Assembly (NCBI RefSeq): GCF_034651555.1
Contig: NZ_JAYEEQ010000020.1
Span: forward strand, 1-64,000
DNA length: 64,000 nt
Reading direction: 5' to 3'
From: Aurantibrevibacter litoralis
GTDB lineage: Bacteria; Bacteroidota; Bacteroidia; Flavobacteriales; Flavobacteriaceae
Each line of letters starts with the position of its first letter. Positions within the stretch are counted from its first letter, which is position 1. Under the pieces are notes generated by a model. That model saw nothing but the letters and a program-made list of their open reading frames with translations. It had not been told where the DNA came from and searched no databases. Positions 35,817 through 43,973 of this stretch are shown one piece after another. The translations under genes were made by a program, and so were the position numbers.

Positions 35817-36012
35817 TCAATCTAAAGATTCCCCGACCCTTGGGTCGGGGTTTCCTATTTACCTCTCCTTTGGAGAGGTCGGAACTGTCTTTTTGCAGTT
35901 CCGGGTGAGGTGAAATACAAAATTTCGGTTTTTGGCCCAAAGGCCAAAATGAAACTGGCGAAATACCCTATGGCTTGCCTCGGGGATAGTCAGTTTCAAG
36001 AATTTTTTTATT
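35817..36012 (-). repeat. Dispersed multi-hairpin repeat, copy 2
   Basis: Copy 2 of the element at 18141-18357, with the same four palindromes; here the first is a perfect CCCCGACCC/GGGTCGGGG and the fourth is TTTTGGCC/GGCCAAAA. It lacks the roughly 24-base insert of copy 1. On the minus strand its first part again encodes ILETDYPRGKP and a stop as the tail of the preceding frame. It lies between the PepSY remnant and the PepSY-TM gene. Confidence 0.9.
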
Positions 36013-36156
36013 ACAATTTCCGTTAGCATCGATCTGTAGCGCAGCGTCTCTTTCATCTTTGTTCGCAACCTCAATGCTGTAGCTGTCCCCTTCATTTTTA
36101 AAGGCGTTGTTATGTACGTTCCGGTATGATCGCTGGCCATAGGTATTTCCGTGAAC
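35968..36156 (-). pseudogene. PepSY-domain gene remnant ending in the repeat
   Basis: A short open stretch on the minus strand reads NAFKNEGDSYSIEVANKD followed by LQIDANGN, the second half of a PepSY fold, then KKILETDYPRGKP and a stop contributed by the repeat. The expected N-terminal part with signal peptide is not in frame upstream (a stop lies at 36157-36159). It is the worn 3' end of a small periplasmic PepSY protein, next to the PepSY-TM gene. Confidence 0.55.
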
Positions 36157-36589
36157 CTAGGGTTTCCCTTTCCATTATCTATATATCATACGGGTAGCAC
36201 TATAATTACATTCTTTCTGGCTTGCAGACTTCATCTGGATTTTCTCTTGTTTTCTCACCGTTTCCATTGGCTTTTATTATTCCAAGAAAACGCTACGGCT
36301 ATAAGGATGCGACCCTTGGTTCCATTTCCATTACAGAAAACCCTTTGCTACTATGGTCTTGGCTGTCTTCTGTATAACGACTTTATAGCACTAGTTCTAT
36401 CGGCATAACCTCCGGTTGACGCTACAGACCCCCTACGAAAAACTCATATCGCTTTTAGTGTAACCGACATGATTTACAACCCTTGCTTACGTCCAACTAT
36501 AGGGTTTTGCAGTCTAATGTTCACTAATCTCAGAGGTAACCTTGTATTAGATGCCTGTCCGTTAAGCCACAATTTTACCTCAGCAGAAT
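36157..36589. other. Decayed region without a gene
   Basis: Open stretches exist on both strands but none shows coding character or a recognisable family. It lies between the PepSY remnant and the transposase remnant and is probably part of the same decayed zone. Confidence 0.4.
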
Positions 36590-37000
36590 CGCTTTTGGGT
36601 GCAATAAGCATCTAAAAGTCTATGAGTTTATCACCAACAATTAGGAACTCCCAGCAGATAAAATGGCTGAGATCAAGAAGAATAGGTGGCAGATAGAGAC
36701 CCTATTCAAAAGCCTTAAGTAGAACTTTACGCTAAAATATTTTCTTGTAGACAATCAAAATGCCATAGAGATACCAATTTGGGTCAGTTTAATAATCCAG
36801 CTAATCATGCTCGTTATCCAATGAAAAGCAGAGAGTAAAAGGTGCAAGGGATAGAGGTAGTTTGATTAATGACCTATATGGATGTGTTCATGTTCTTAAA
36901 AAATCTAGAGACAGAATGAAAGGATTTTTTAGTAGTTTAGATTCTTATCGGACAGCCATGTTTTCCTTTAAAGTATTTGGAGATCGATGCTCCTCAAAAC
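36590..37000 (+). pseudogene. IS4-type transposase remnant
   Basis: In one frame the plus strand reads AEIKKNRWQIETLFKSLK, a stop, then KYFLVDNQNAIEIPIWVSL and IIQLIMLVIQ; after a frame change it continues LMTYMDVFMFLKNLE. This is the C-terminal region of an IS4-family DDE transposase (the YREK-like R-W-x-I-E segment and the following helices) with in-frame stops and at least one shift. The N-terminal part (before about 36590) is too worn to trace, though YEFITNN before the first segment also fits. Not functional. Confidence 0.7.
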
Positions 37001-37012
37001 AATAAATTGCTG

Positions 37013-37020
37013 TAAATTTG
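37013..37020 (+). promoter_or_regulatory. -7 element before the aldehyde dehydrogenase gene
   Basis: TAAATTTG matches TAnnTTTG, 37 bases before the start at 37058. Confidence 0.45.
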
Positions 37021-37057
37021 CTTAAAATATAACAATTAAACTATTAAAAGTTATAAA

Positions 37058-38611
37058 ATGTCTGAAATAAGCACTGCTTTTGGGATTCAAGAGGCATTAA
37101 AGACCTTGGGGATACAGGAAATTAATAAGGGAACAAGTACGGGATCGGTACATTATGCATCCGGTGATAGGCTACCTTCGTATTCGCCGGTAGATGGTCA
37201 ATTGATAGCTTCGGTTATAACGACCTCAAAAACAGACTATAACAAGGTAATGGAAACTGCAACTGCGGCATTTAACATTTGGCGCTCAAAACCGGCACCC
37301 CAACGCGGAGAGATTGTGCGTCAATTTGGGAATAAGCTCCGGGAGTTAAAGGAGCCTCTTGGGAAATTGGTTTCTTATGAAATGGGCAAAAGTTATCAGG
37401 AAGGGCTGGGTGAGGTACAGGAAATGATAGACATTTGCGATTTTGCTGTAGGCCTTTCTAGGCAGCTTCATGGTCTTACCATGCATTCTGAGCGGCCCGG
37501 TCACCGGATGTACGAGCAGTACCACCCTTTGGGTGTGGTAGGAATTATTTCCGCATTTAACTTTCCGGTAGCCGTTTGGGCGTGGAACACGGCACTGGCA
37601 TGGGTCTGTGGCGATGTTTGTGTGTGGAAGCCATCAGAAAAAACACCTTTATGTGGTGTAGCCTGTCAAAAAATTGCGGCAGAAGTCTTTAAGGCCAACA
37701 ATCTGCCAGAAGGTATTTCCTGCCTTATTAATGGCGATTATAAGGTGGGCGAGTTTATGACTCACGATAGTCGTATTCCCCTTATCTCGGCCACGGGATC
37801 TATCCGGATGGGTAAGATAGTAGCGCAGGCGGTGGCAGCAAGACTAGGAAAATCGCTGCTGGAATTAGGAGGTAACAATGCCATAATAGTAACACCGGAT
37901 GCCGATATTAAAATGACAGTAATCGGTGCCGTTTTCGGTGCAGTGGGTACCGCCGGGCAACGTTGCACCTCTACGCGTAGATTAATTATCCACGATGCCG
38001 TATACGACAAAGTGAAAAATGCTATTGTGGAGGCCTACCAGCAACTCCGTATTGGTAATCCATTAGATGAAAATAATCATATAGGACCCCTTATCGATAC
38101 CGATGCCGTCGCTGCCTATAGTCATACGTTAAAAAAAGTTGTAGCTGAGGGAGGTACTCTACTATTAGAAGGAGGTGTTTTAGAAGGTGAGGGCTATGAA
38201 AGTGGATGCTACGTGAAACCTGCCATAGTCGGGGCAAAACCACAGTTTGAAATGGTGCAGCAAGAAACTTTTGCTCCCATTCTATATCTCCTAAAATATT
38301 CCGGAGCTGTAGAAAATGCAATTGAAATTCAAAATGGAGTGGTGCAGGGATTATCATCTGCCATTATGACTAATAATTTGCGCGAGGCAGAACGTTTCCT
38401 ATCAGCCTCAGGCAGCGATTGTGGTATAGCTAATGTTAACATAGGTACTTCGGGTGCAGAAATTGGTGGCGCCTTTGGTGGAGAAAAGGAAACAGGTGGT
38501 GGCCGAGAATCCGGCTCAGATGCTTGGAAAGTCTATATGCGTAGGCAAACCAATACCATTAATTATACTACCGCATTGCCCTTGGCGCAAGGTATTAAAT
38601 TTGAATTATAA
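37058..38611 (+). CDS. Aldehyde dehydrogenase, ALDH7 (alpha-aminoadipic semialdehyde) type
   Basis: This 517-residue NAD-dependent enzyme has the ALDH catalytic Cys in GQRCTSTRRL (about residue 306), the general-base Glu in LELGGNNAIIV (about 273) and the cofactor segment ISAFNFPVAVWAWN. The overall sequence, including GGAFGGEKETGGGRESGSDAWK, is that of ALDH7A1/AmaB-like enzymes, which oxidise alpha-aminoadipic semialdehyde in lysine degradation and other aldehydes. No lysine-degradation partner is adjacent, so the substrate is inferred from family only. Confidence 0.9.
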   Translation: MSEISTAFGIQEALKTLGIQEINKGTSTGSVHYASGDRLPSYSPVDGQLIASVITTSKTDYNKVMETATAAFNIWRSKPAPQRGEIVRQFGNKLRELKEPLGKLVSYEMGKSYQEGLGEVQEMIDICDFAVGLSRQLHGLTMHSERPGHRMYEQYHPLGVVGIISAFNFPVAVWAWNTALAWVCGDVCVWKPSEKTPLCGVACQKIAAEVFKANNLPEGISCLINGDYKVGEFMTHDSRIPLISATGSIRMGKIVAQAVAARLGKSLLELGGNNAIIVTPDADIKMTVIGAVFGAVGTAGQRCTSTRRLIIHDAVYDKVKNAIVEAYQQLRIGNPLDENNHIGPLIDTDAVAAYSHTLKKVVAEGGTLLLEGGVLEGEGYESGCYVKPAIVGAKPQFEMVQQETFAPILYLLKYSGAVENAIEIQNGVVQGLSSAIMTNNLREAERFLSASGSDCGIANVNIGTSGAEIGGAFGGEKETGGGRESGSDAWKVYMRRQTNTINYTTALPLAQGIKFEL

Positions 38612-38963
38612 AGGAGAACCGGCCTTCCATTTGTTTGCGAAAGGCAAAAATTGAAGCGAAGAATTTATGCCGGTCGCACAGGGTCCTATTTAGTAACAGA
38701 ATACTCATGTAGTAAGTCGGTTGTCTCTCTCTTTTACCCTAAGACCACGGAAATATATCCTTGACCCTTTTGGGCGTCAGAGATCTTTTAAAGGCTTAGC
38801 ATGCAATACCTGTTCAAATAAATAGAAAAACAGATTTGTACATTTCATTGTTTATTCCCTATCTTAGAACCGAAAATATTTTAAAGGCAGAAAACCTGTA
38901 TCACCTTGGTATTTATGGATTAGGTTCAGGGAATATGTATTCTAACCAAAAAAAGCATTAAAA
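38612..38963. other. Intergenic region, nothing recognised
   Basis: These 352 bases between the aldehyde dehydrogenase and cytochrome c genes hold no supported frame, hairpin or promoter that I could identify. Confidence 0.4.
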
Positions 38964-39443
38964 ATGAAAAAGCTAGTCAGTATGTTGGCTCTAGGGAGTC
39001 TTTTAATCGGTTGCGGCGAGAAAAAAGAGGAAAAGAAAGAAGGTTTTGAATTGAATAGAGCCAAAAAGGAAACCAAGGCGGTGGAAGCTTCCGACGGTGT
39101 TCCTGTGGATATGAATAACAAAGGAATAGGCCCTATTACATCGGTCACCTTTGGTGCGGAAATTGATACGGAATTGGCAGCCAAAGGGGAGGCCAAATAC
39201 AATGTTACTTGTGTAGCGTGCCATCAAGCTAATCAACGAATGATTGGCCCTGCCTTAGCCGGTGTTTACGAGCGCAGAAGTCCGGAATGGGTTATGAATA
39301 TGATCCTTAATCCAGACGGCATGCTCAAAGAAGATCCTATTGCAAAGGCCTTGCTTAAAGAGTATAACAACGCCATTATGTTAAATCAAAACTTTACGGA
39401 AGAAGAAGCGCGCGCTGTTGCAGAATATTTAAGAACCATGTAA
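38964..39443 (+). CDS. c-type cytochrome, lipoprotein
   Basis: The 159-residue protein has a lipoprotein signal (LALGSLLIGC), a Lys/Glu-rich linker, and a class I cytochrome c domain from about residue 70: CVACH binds haem, and the Met ligand is probably in the later AIMLNQNFTEEEARAVAEYLRTM segment. It would be a membrane-tethered periplasmic electron carrier. No oxidase or dehydrogenase is adjacent. A strong terminator follows. Confidence 0.9.
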   Translation: MKKLVSMLALGSLLIGCGEKKEEKKEGFELNRAKKETKAVEASDGVPVDMNNKGIGPITSVTFGAEIDTELAAKGEAKYNVTCVACHQANQRMIGPALAGVYERRSPEWVMNMILNPDGMLKEDPIAKALLKEYNNAIMLNQNFTEEEARAVAEYLRTM

Positions 39444-39467
39444 GGGAACTACCTACACGTAGAAACG

Positions 39468-39497
39468 GCTGCCTATTTTATATAGGCGGCTTTTTTT
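39468..39497 (+). terminator. Terminator after the cytochrome c gene
   Basis: GCTGCCTAT pairs with ATAGGCGGC (one G-U) around TTTAT, followed by seven T. Confidence 0.82.
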
Positions 39498-39515
39498 GCG
39501 ATATTTCCGTAGCGC

Positions 39516-40109
39516 TCAGTTTCCGTGTTTTCCTTTTTCCCAGCCGTGTTTTCCTAGATACTGTGTAGCAGTTTCTGTGGCCTCAGCTTCAATGGTGGTA
39601 CCCATAGAATCGTTCCAACGGTTTAGAAATCCAAAAAGCGAAATAACGCCTAACATTTCTACAATCTCTCCTTCGTTCCAATAGGTATGCAAGCGGTGTT
39701 GTAAAGTAGCGTCTACCGCATTCGGTATTTGGCTGGCTGCCAACGAAAAATCTAGGGCCACGCGCTCAGCTTCTGAAAAAGCAGGATGCGTGCGGTATTC
39801 CCAAATATGATCTAATTGCTCCTGCCCGGCACCATAGCGTTCGGCGGCTCGTATGGAATGAGCCTGGCAATAGCGACACCCGGAAGCGTTACTGCTTACC
39901 CAAGCAATTAATCGTTTTAAAGCGGAACTTACGCGCCCATCATTGGTCATTACGGCTTTGTTGAGGTTGATAAAAGCAGCGGAAATAGCAGGCCTGTGCT
40001 GCATGGTTAAGACGGAATTGGGGCAAAAACCCAATGTTTCGTTGAAAAATTCAGCCAATTTTTTTGTTTCCGGATCGTGATTGGGATCTAAAGGGGTTAC
40101 GAGGGGCAT
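39516..40109 (-). CDS. AhpD/carboxymuconolactone-decarboxylase-like protein
   Basis: A 197-residue all-helical protein with the redox motif SGCRYCQAHSIRAAERYG (CxxC followed by H), the signature of AhpD-like peroxidase-related enzymes. In these the two cysteines reduce peroxides with help from a thiol partner. A second conserved block, WNEGEIVEMLGVISLFGFLNRWND, matches the C-terminal helices. It is divergent from the osmC-like gene with only about 50 bases between starts, so the two may share a control region; both fit a peroxide-defence role. Confidence 0.87.
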   Translation of the reverse strand: MPLVTPLDPNHDPETKKLAEFFNETLGFCPNSVLTMQHRPAISAAFINLNKAVMTNDGRVSSALKRLIAWVSSNASGCRYCQAHSIRAAERYGAGQEQLDHIWEYRTHPAFSEAERVALDFSLAASQIPNAVDATLQHRLHTYWNEGEIVEMLGVISLFGFLNRWNDSMGTTIEAEATETATQYLGKHGWEKGKHGN

Positions 40110-40158
40110 ATTTCTACAGTTAAAAATAGTATTTTTGAAAGATACAAAAACGAAAAAT

Positions 40159-40587
40159 ATGGGAGCAAAAAATCATATCACCACCAAATGGCTGGGCAAC
40201 ATGGCCTTTGAGAGTACCAACCCTTCCGGGCTACATTTAAAAATAGACGCTAGCCCCGATGATGGGGGCGATGGAGACGGATTTCGCCCTAAAGCCCTTA
40301 TGCTTTCTGGGTTGGCAGGTTGCTCAGGGTTAGATATTGCCATGTTGATAAAAAAAATGAAGTTAGAGGTTGCCGATTTTCATATTGAGACCATCGCCAA
40401 TCTTACAGAGGAGCATCCCAAGTATTATGATGCGGTAACCATTGAATATCATTTTTATGGAAACAATTTAAAGGAAGACAAATTGAAAAAAGCTGTCGCG
40501 CTCTCAGTAGAAAAATACTGTGGTGTTATGGAAATGTTTCGACGGTTTGCAGCTTTGAAGATTGAGAGTGTTTTTCATCATAGTTAA
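40159..40587 (+). CDS. OsmC-family protein
   Basis: OsmC/Ohr proteins reduce organic hydroperoxides through paired cysteines. Cys residues lie in GLAGCSGLDIAMLIKKM (about residue 55) and EKYCGVMEMFRR (about 122), with DGFRPKALMLSGL before the first, all as in the family. The start is ATG 40159 (MGAKNHITTKW); the frame is open further up only through non-ATG codons over the promoter of the divergent gene. The 142-residue length is typical. Confidence 0.9.
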   Translation: MGAKNHITTKWLGNMAFESTNPSGLHLKIDASPDDGGDGDGFRPKALMLSGLAGCSGLDIAMLIKKMKLEVADFHIETIANLTEEHPKYYDAVTIEYHFYGNNLKEDKLKKAVALSVEKYCGVMEMFRRFAALKIESVFHHS

Positions 40588-40645
40588 ATAAGTTCAAAAA
40601 TCAATTTCAGAGCCCAAACTCAAAAATCAAATTCAAGCGCAATTT

Positions 40646-40996
40646 ATGTCAAACAAAAGTTATGACCTTGAAGAAAGATTAGTAAATTTTGCTGCCGATA
40701 CGGCTATTTTCTGTAAAGAAGTCCCAAATGATTTTGTCGGACAATATTATGGACAACAGCTTTTACGCTCCTCAGGTAGTTCTGCACTTAACTTTGGCGA
40801 AATGCAGGGTGCGCAATCTGACAAGGATTTTAAAAATAAGGCTACTATTTCTCTAAAGGAACTCAAGGAGTCGCGTATGAATTTAAAAATCTTGGCAAGA
40901 ATTGATTATGGAATTGAAATAAAAAGAGCAGCTATTTTGGAAGAGGTAGAACAATTAATAAAAATTGTAGCCACAATAATTAGGAACAAAACCTGA
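40646..40996 (+). CDS. Four-helix-bundle protein (23S rRNA intervening-sequence type)
   Basis: The 116-residue protein matches the S23/IVP four-helix-bundle family: YDLEERLVNFAADTAIFCKEV, GQQLLRSSGSSALNFGEMQ and FKNKATISLKELKESRMNLKIL. The first members were found in intervening sequences of 23S rRNA genes, but most, like this one, stand alone on the chromosome, often as mobile-like short genes. Function unknown. The flanks are very AT-rich with repeated AAATCAA-type and TATTTGATT-type words. Confidence 0.85.
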   Translation: MSNKSYDLEERLVNFAADTAIFCKEVPNDFVGQYYGQQLLRSSGSSALNFGEMQGAQSDKDFKNKATISLKELKESRMNLKILARIDYGIEIKRAAILEEVEQLIKIVATIIRNKT

Positions 40997-41114
40997 TTAG
41001 AGAATTTTTTATTTGAATTAACCTAATTAATTGAATTTCGATCTTGTATTTGATTTTGCTATTTGTATTTGTATTTGATTTGCCGTTTATATTTTAACTA
41101 AAAGTAGGTAGCCC

Positions 41115-42803
41115 ATGCGCTGGACCATAAAGCCAAAACCGGAAGCACACAAAATAGCTAGCTTAGCTATGGAGTTGCAGGTAGCACCTTTGGTCGCAAC
41201 CTTATTACTGCAAAGGGGTATTGAAACCTTTGAAGACGCAAAAAAATTCTTTAGACCTCAGTTGACCGATCTTCACGATCCCTTTTTGATGAAAGATATG
41301 GATTTGGCAGTAGCTCGCATTGAAAAAGCCATTGCCAACAACGAAAACATATTGGTTTTTGGGGATTATGATGTGGACGGTACCACCGCGGTAGCATTGG
41401 TTTCTTCTTATTTATTGACGAAATATCCTAATGTGGCCACCTATATTCCGGACCGTTATAACGAGGGCTATGGAATTTCGATTCAGGGAATCGACTTTGC
41501 TGAGGACAATGGTTTTAGTTTAATTGTAGCGTTGGACTGCGGCATAAAAGCCATTGACAAGGTTGCGTATGCAACTAAAAAGGGCATCGATTTTATTATT
41601 TGCGACCACCATCGTCCCGGAGAACATTTGCCCGAGGCAGTTGCAATTTTAGACCCGAAAAGAGGCGACTGTACCTATCCTTATGATGAATTATGTGGCT
41701 GTGGAGTAGGTTTTAAACTGATTCAGGCACTTGGTGCACGACTAGGAGAAACCATAGAAGATTTAATCCCCTACCTTGATTTGGTAGCTACCGCTATCGG
41801 TGCCGATATTGTTCCCATAACAGGAGAAAACAGGATATTGGCGTATTACGGTTTACAGGTAATCAATTCAAATCCGCGGGTTGGTTTTAAAGCGATTATC
41901 AGTCAAATAAAAAAACAGGAGCTTACCATTACCGATGTGGTTTTTATCATTGCCCCACGTATTAATGCTGCAGGGCGCATGGAGCATGGGCAACATGCGG
42001 TGAACTTACTCACCGAAACCAATTTGGAAAGAGCACAGGAATTTGCCGTAGGGATTGAACAATTTAATTTGGATCGCCGTAGTCTGGATCAGGAAATTAC
42101 TAAAGAGGCTTTATTGCAAATACAGGAAAATAAAGAGGAAGAACGATTTACTTCTGTGGTTTATAATAAAAACTGGCACAAAGGGGTCATAGGCATTGTC
42201 GCTTCCCGACTTACCGAAACCTATTATCGACCCACACTGGTATTTACCAAAAGCGGGAATAAACTGGCTGCCTCTGCCCGTTCTGTAAAAGGGTTTGATG
42301 TTTATAATGCGTTGGAGGAATGCGCGGATTGTATTGAGCAATTCGGCGGACATAAATATGCAGCCGGACTTACCTTATTGGAAGAACAATATGAGACCTT
42401 TAAAAAGCAATTTGAAAAAGTGGTTTCAGAAACCATTGATCCCGGATTGTTAACTCCGGAGATTTCGGTGGACGCTTTGATACAACTAAAAGACATTACC
42501 CCTAAATTACTGCGTATTATACGCCAATTCGCTCCCTTTGGTCCGGGGAATATGACGCCTGTTTTTATGGCAGAGCGTCTTACCGATACGGGCTACTGCA
42601 AAGGAGTAGGGGAAGAAGAAAAGCATTTAAAACTGACGGTGAAACAACATGATTCAGAAGCCATCGGAGCTATTGGTTTTAATTTAGGAGATAAACTTCT
42701 TTTGACTGCGGACAAGAAACCTTTTGATGCTGTTTTCTCGATTGATGAAAATGAGTGGCAGGGAATGGTCAGCGTGCAGTTAAAAATTAGGGATTTGAGG
42801 TAG
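41115..42803 (+). CDS. recJ: Single-stranded-DNA exonuclease RecJ
   Basis: RecJ degrades single-stranded DNA 5' to 3' in recombination and repair. The DHH phosphoesterase motifs are present: VFGDYDVDGTTAVAL, DCGIKAID, ICDHHRPGE (the DHH triad) and AAGRMEHG. The DHHA1 domain follows with FGGHKYAAGLTL, and an OB-like domain at the end (IRQFAPFGPGN onward). At 562 residues the length is normal. Confidence 0.96.
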   Translation: MRWTIKPKPEAHKIASLAMELQVAPLVATLLLQRGIETFEDAKKFFRPQLTDLHDPFLMKDMDLAVARIEKAIANNENILVFGDYDVDGTTAVALVSSYLLTKYPNVATYIPDRYNEGYGISIQGIDFAEDNGFSLIVALDCGIKAIDKVAYATKKGIDFIICDHHRPGEHLPEAVAILDPKRGDCTYPYDELCGCGVGFKLIQALGARLGETIEDLIPYLDLVATAIGADIVPITGENRILAYYGLQVINSNPRVGFKAIISQIKKQELTITDVVFIIAPRINAAGRMEHGQHAVNLLTETNLERAQEFAVGIEQFNLDRRSLDQEITKEALLQIQENKEEERFTSVVYNKNWHKGVIGIVASRLTETYYRPTLVFTKSGNKLAASARSVKGFDVYNALEECADCIEQFGGHKYAAGLTLLEEQYETFKKQFEKVVSETIDPGLLTPEISVDALIQLKDITPKLLRIIRQFAPFGPGNMTPVFMAERLTDTGYCKGVGEEEKHLKLTVKQHDSEAIGAIGFNLGDKLLLTADKKPFDAVFSIDENEWQGMVSVQLKIRDLR

Positions 42804-42825
42804 TAGTATTCCATTTTGGCATTAC

Positions 42826-42856
42826 AAAAAGCCAAAGCACTGCTGCACTTTGGCTT
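42826..42856 (-). terminator. Terminator for the doxX-hmuY-receptor operon
   Basis: AAGCCAAAG and CTTTGGCTT form a perfect nine-pair stem; the T-run lies on the minus-strand side, 27 bases after the DoxX-like stop. RecJ transcripts may also use the stem. Confidence 0.7.
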
Positions 42857-42882
42857 GAACAAAAAAACTAACTAACTTAAAC

Positions 42883-43332
42883 TTACATCGGTTTTATCCA
42901 GAGCAGGGATTTCCACTTTGCTTTTTCTTTTAGCACCAGCAAAATATTGATTAAAAACAGCCCCCCGGCTTGGATTAATTCCTGTATTTCATCCGACTCT
43001 AAAAAGAGATGGAATAAGAAAATATGTAAGGTTATGGGCAACAAAAACAATGCGCCGATAAATCCTGTTCCCTGAAGCAAGAGTAATAATCCAAAGATGA
43101 GTTCGCAAATGCCCAACACCTGCCAGAAATATCCGGTTTGTTTTGCCCCACTGATATACAATATTTTCTGCAAGGTGCTTTCCTTTTCCGGTGCCTTAAA
43201 TTGTTCCGCCTTTTCCACCACGGCTATGGGAGTAGGAATAGGTTTTTGAAATTTTTGAATTCCTCCGTAAACCATCATCCCCCCTAAAATAAGGCGTAGT
43301 ACAATGAATAAAATGCTAACTGACTTCTGCAT
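42883..43332 (-). CDS. DoxX-family membrane protein
   Basis: The 149-residue protein has four membrane helices and the DoxX motifs LRLILGGMMVYGGIQKFQKP near the start and WQVLGICELIFGLLLLLQG in the middle. The family is loosely linked to oxidative and respiratory functions. Its ATG overlaps the hmuY-like stop by one base (TAATG), indicating translational coupling, so it is the last gene of the haem-receptor operon. A role in haem or redox handling at the inner membrane is inference from position. Confidence 0.85.
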   Translation of the reverse strand: MQKSVSILFIVLRLILGGMMVYGGIQKFQKPIPTPIAVVEKAEQFKAPEKESTLQKILYISGAKQTGYFWQVLGICELIFGLLLLLQGTGFIGALFLLPITLHIFLFHLFLESDEIQELIQAGGLFLINILLVLKEKAKWKSLLWIKPM

Positions 43333-43961
43333 TAGTTCAAGGATGTTTCCCCTTCATTGGGATTATACACATAATTAAAGGTATAAAAACGGGCTTCATC
43401 CGTAAAGCCATCGGGCTGGGCGGGAGCATCTTTGTAATAACTCAATAGTTCTACTTTGGCATATTTTCCGTCGTGCGTACGAATGACCAGTATTTTTCCG
43501 GGAATTGGATTCACTAGATTGGTCTGCGGACTATAGTTATACCAGCCATTATCACTCCCCGTTGGGATAGCAAAAGAAGTCGCCTCGTCTTGGAGAAAGG
43601 CATATACTGCCGCATCCGTGACACTTGCAAATGTTCCTGTAGCTATCGCCGCTCCGGCATCTCCGTTTCTTGCAGGCTCATCGGTTGTTCCGGTTGCTAC
43701 CCCTCCATTAACCGCAATGGTAGTACCCCGAAAGGCAATATCCCATTCGGTTTCGCTGCTCGTAGTGGCTCCTGTGGCAAAGCTAAATTTTGTAAAGGGG
43801 CCTCCAACAGGCTGCCCTTGTCCACCCGTCTGGGGTGCAGGCAAGTTGCTTATGGCTTTACTTTCAATAGGATCTAATGGGGTTTGACCATCATCGCTGT
43901 TACAGGCCATAAAAGCGGTAAAGATGAAGACTAGTGTAAAAAATTTAAAAGTGGATTGCAT
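43332..43961 (-). CDS. HmuY-like haem-binding lipoprotein
   Basis: The 209-residue product has a lipoprotein signal (IFTAFMAC, lipid Cys at 20) and an all-beta HmuY domain (WDIAFRGTTIAVNGG and later KYAKVELLSYYKD). In Porphyromonas HmuY strips haem from host or other proteins and passes it to the receptor HmuR. Here it sits between a HmuR-like receptor and a DoxX-like gene, the expected context. The two His ligands of Porphyromonas HmuY were not located, and Bacteroidetes homologues vary at these positions. Confidence 0.85.
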   Translation of the reverse strand: MQSTFKFFTLVFIFTAFMACNSDDGQTPLDPIESKAISNLPAPQTGGQGQPVGGPFTKFSFATGATTSSETEWDIAFRGTTIAVNGGVATGTTDEPARNGDAGAAIATGTFASVTDAAVYAFLQDEATSFAIPTGSDNGWYNYSPQTNLVNPIPGKILVIRTHDGKYAKVELLSYYKDAPAQPDGFTDEARFYTFNYVYNPNEGETSLN

Positions 43962-43973
43962 AATTTTTAGAAT

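Noticed and set aside
36151..36408. 85-codon open frame in the decayed zone
   Set aside because: No recognisable family or promoter, and the surrounding DNA is decayed.
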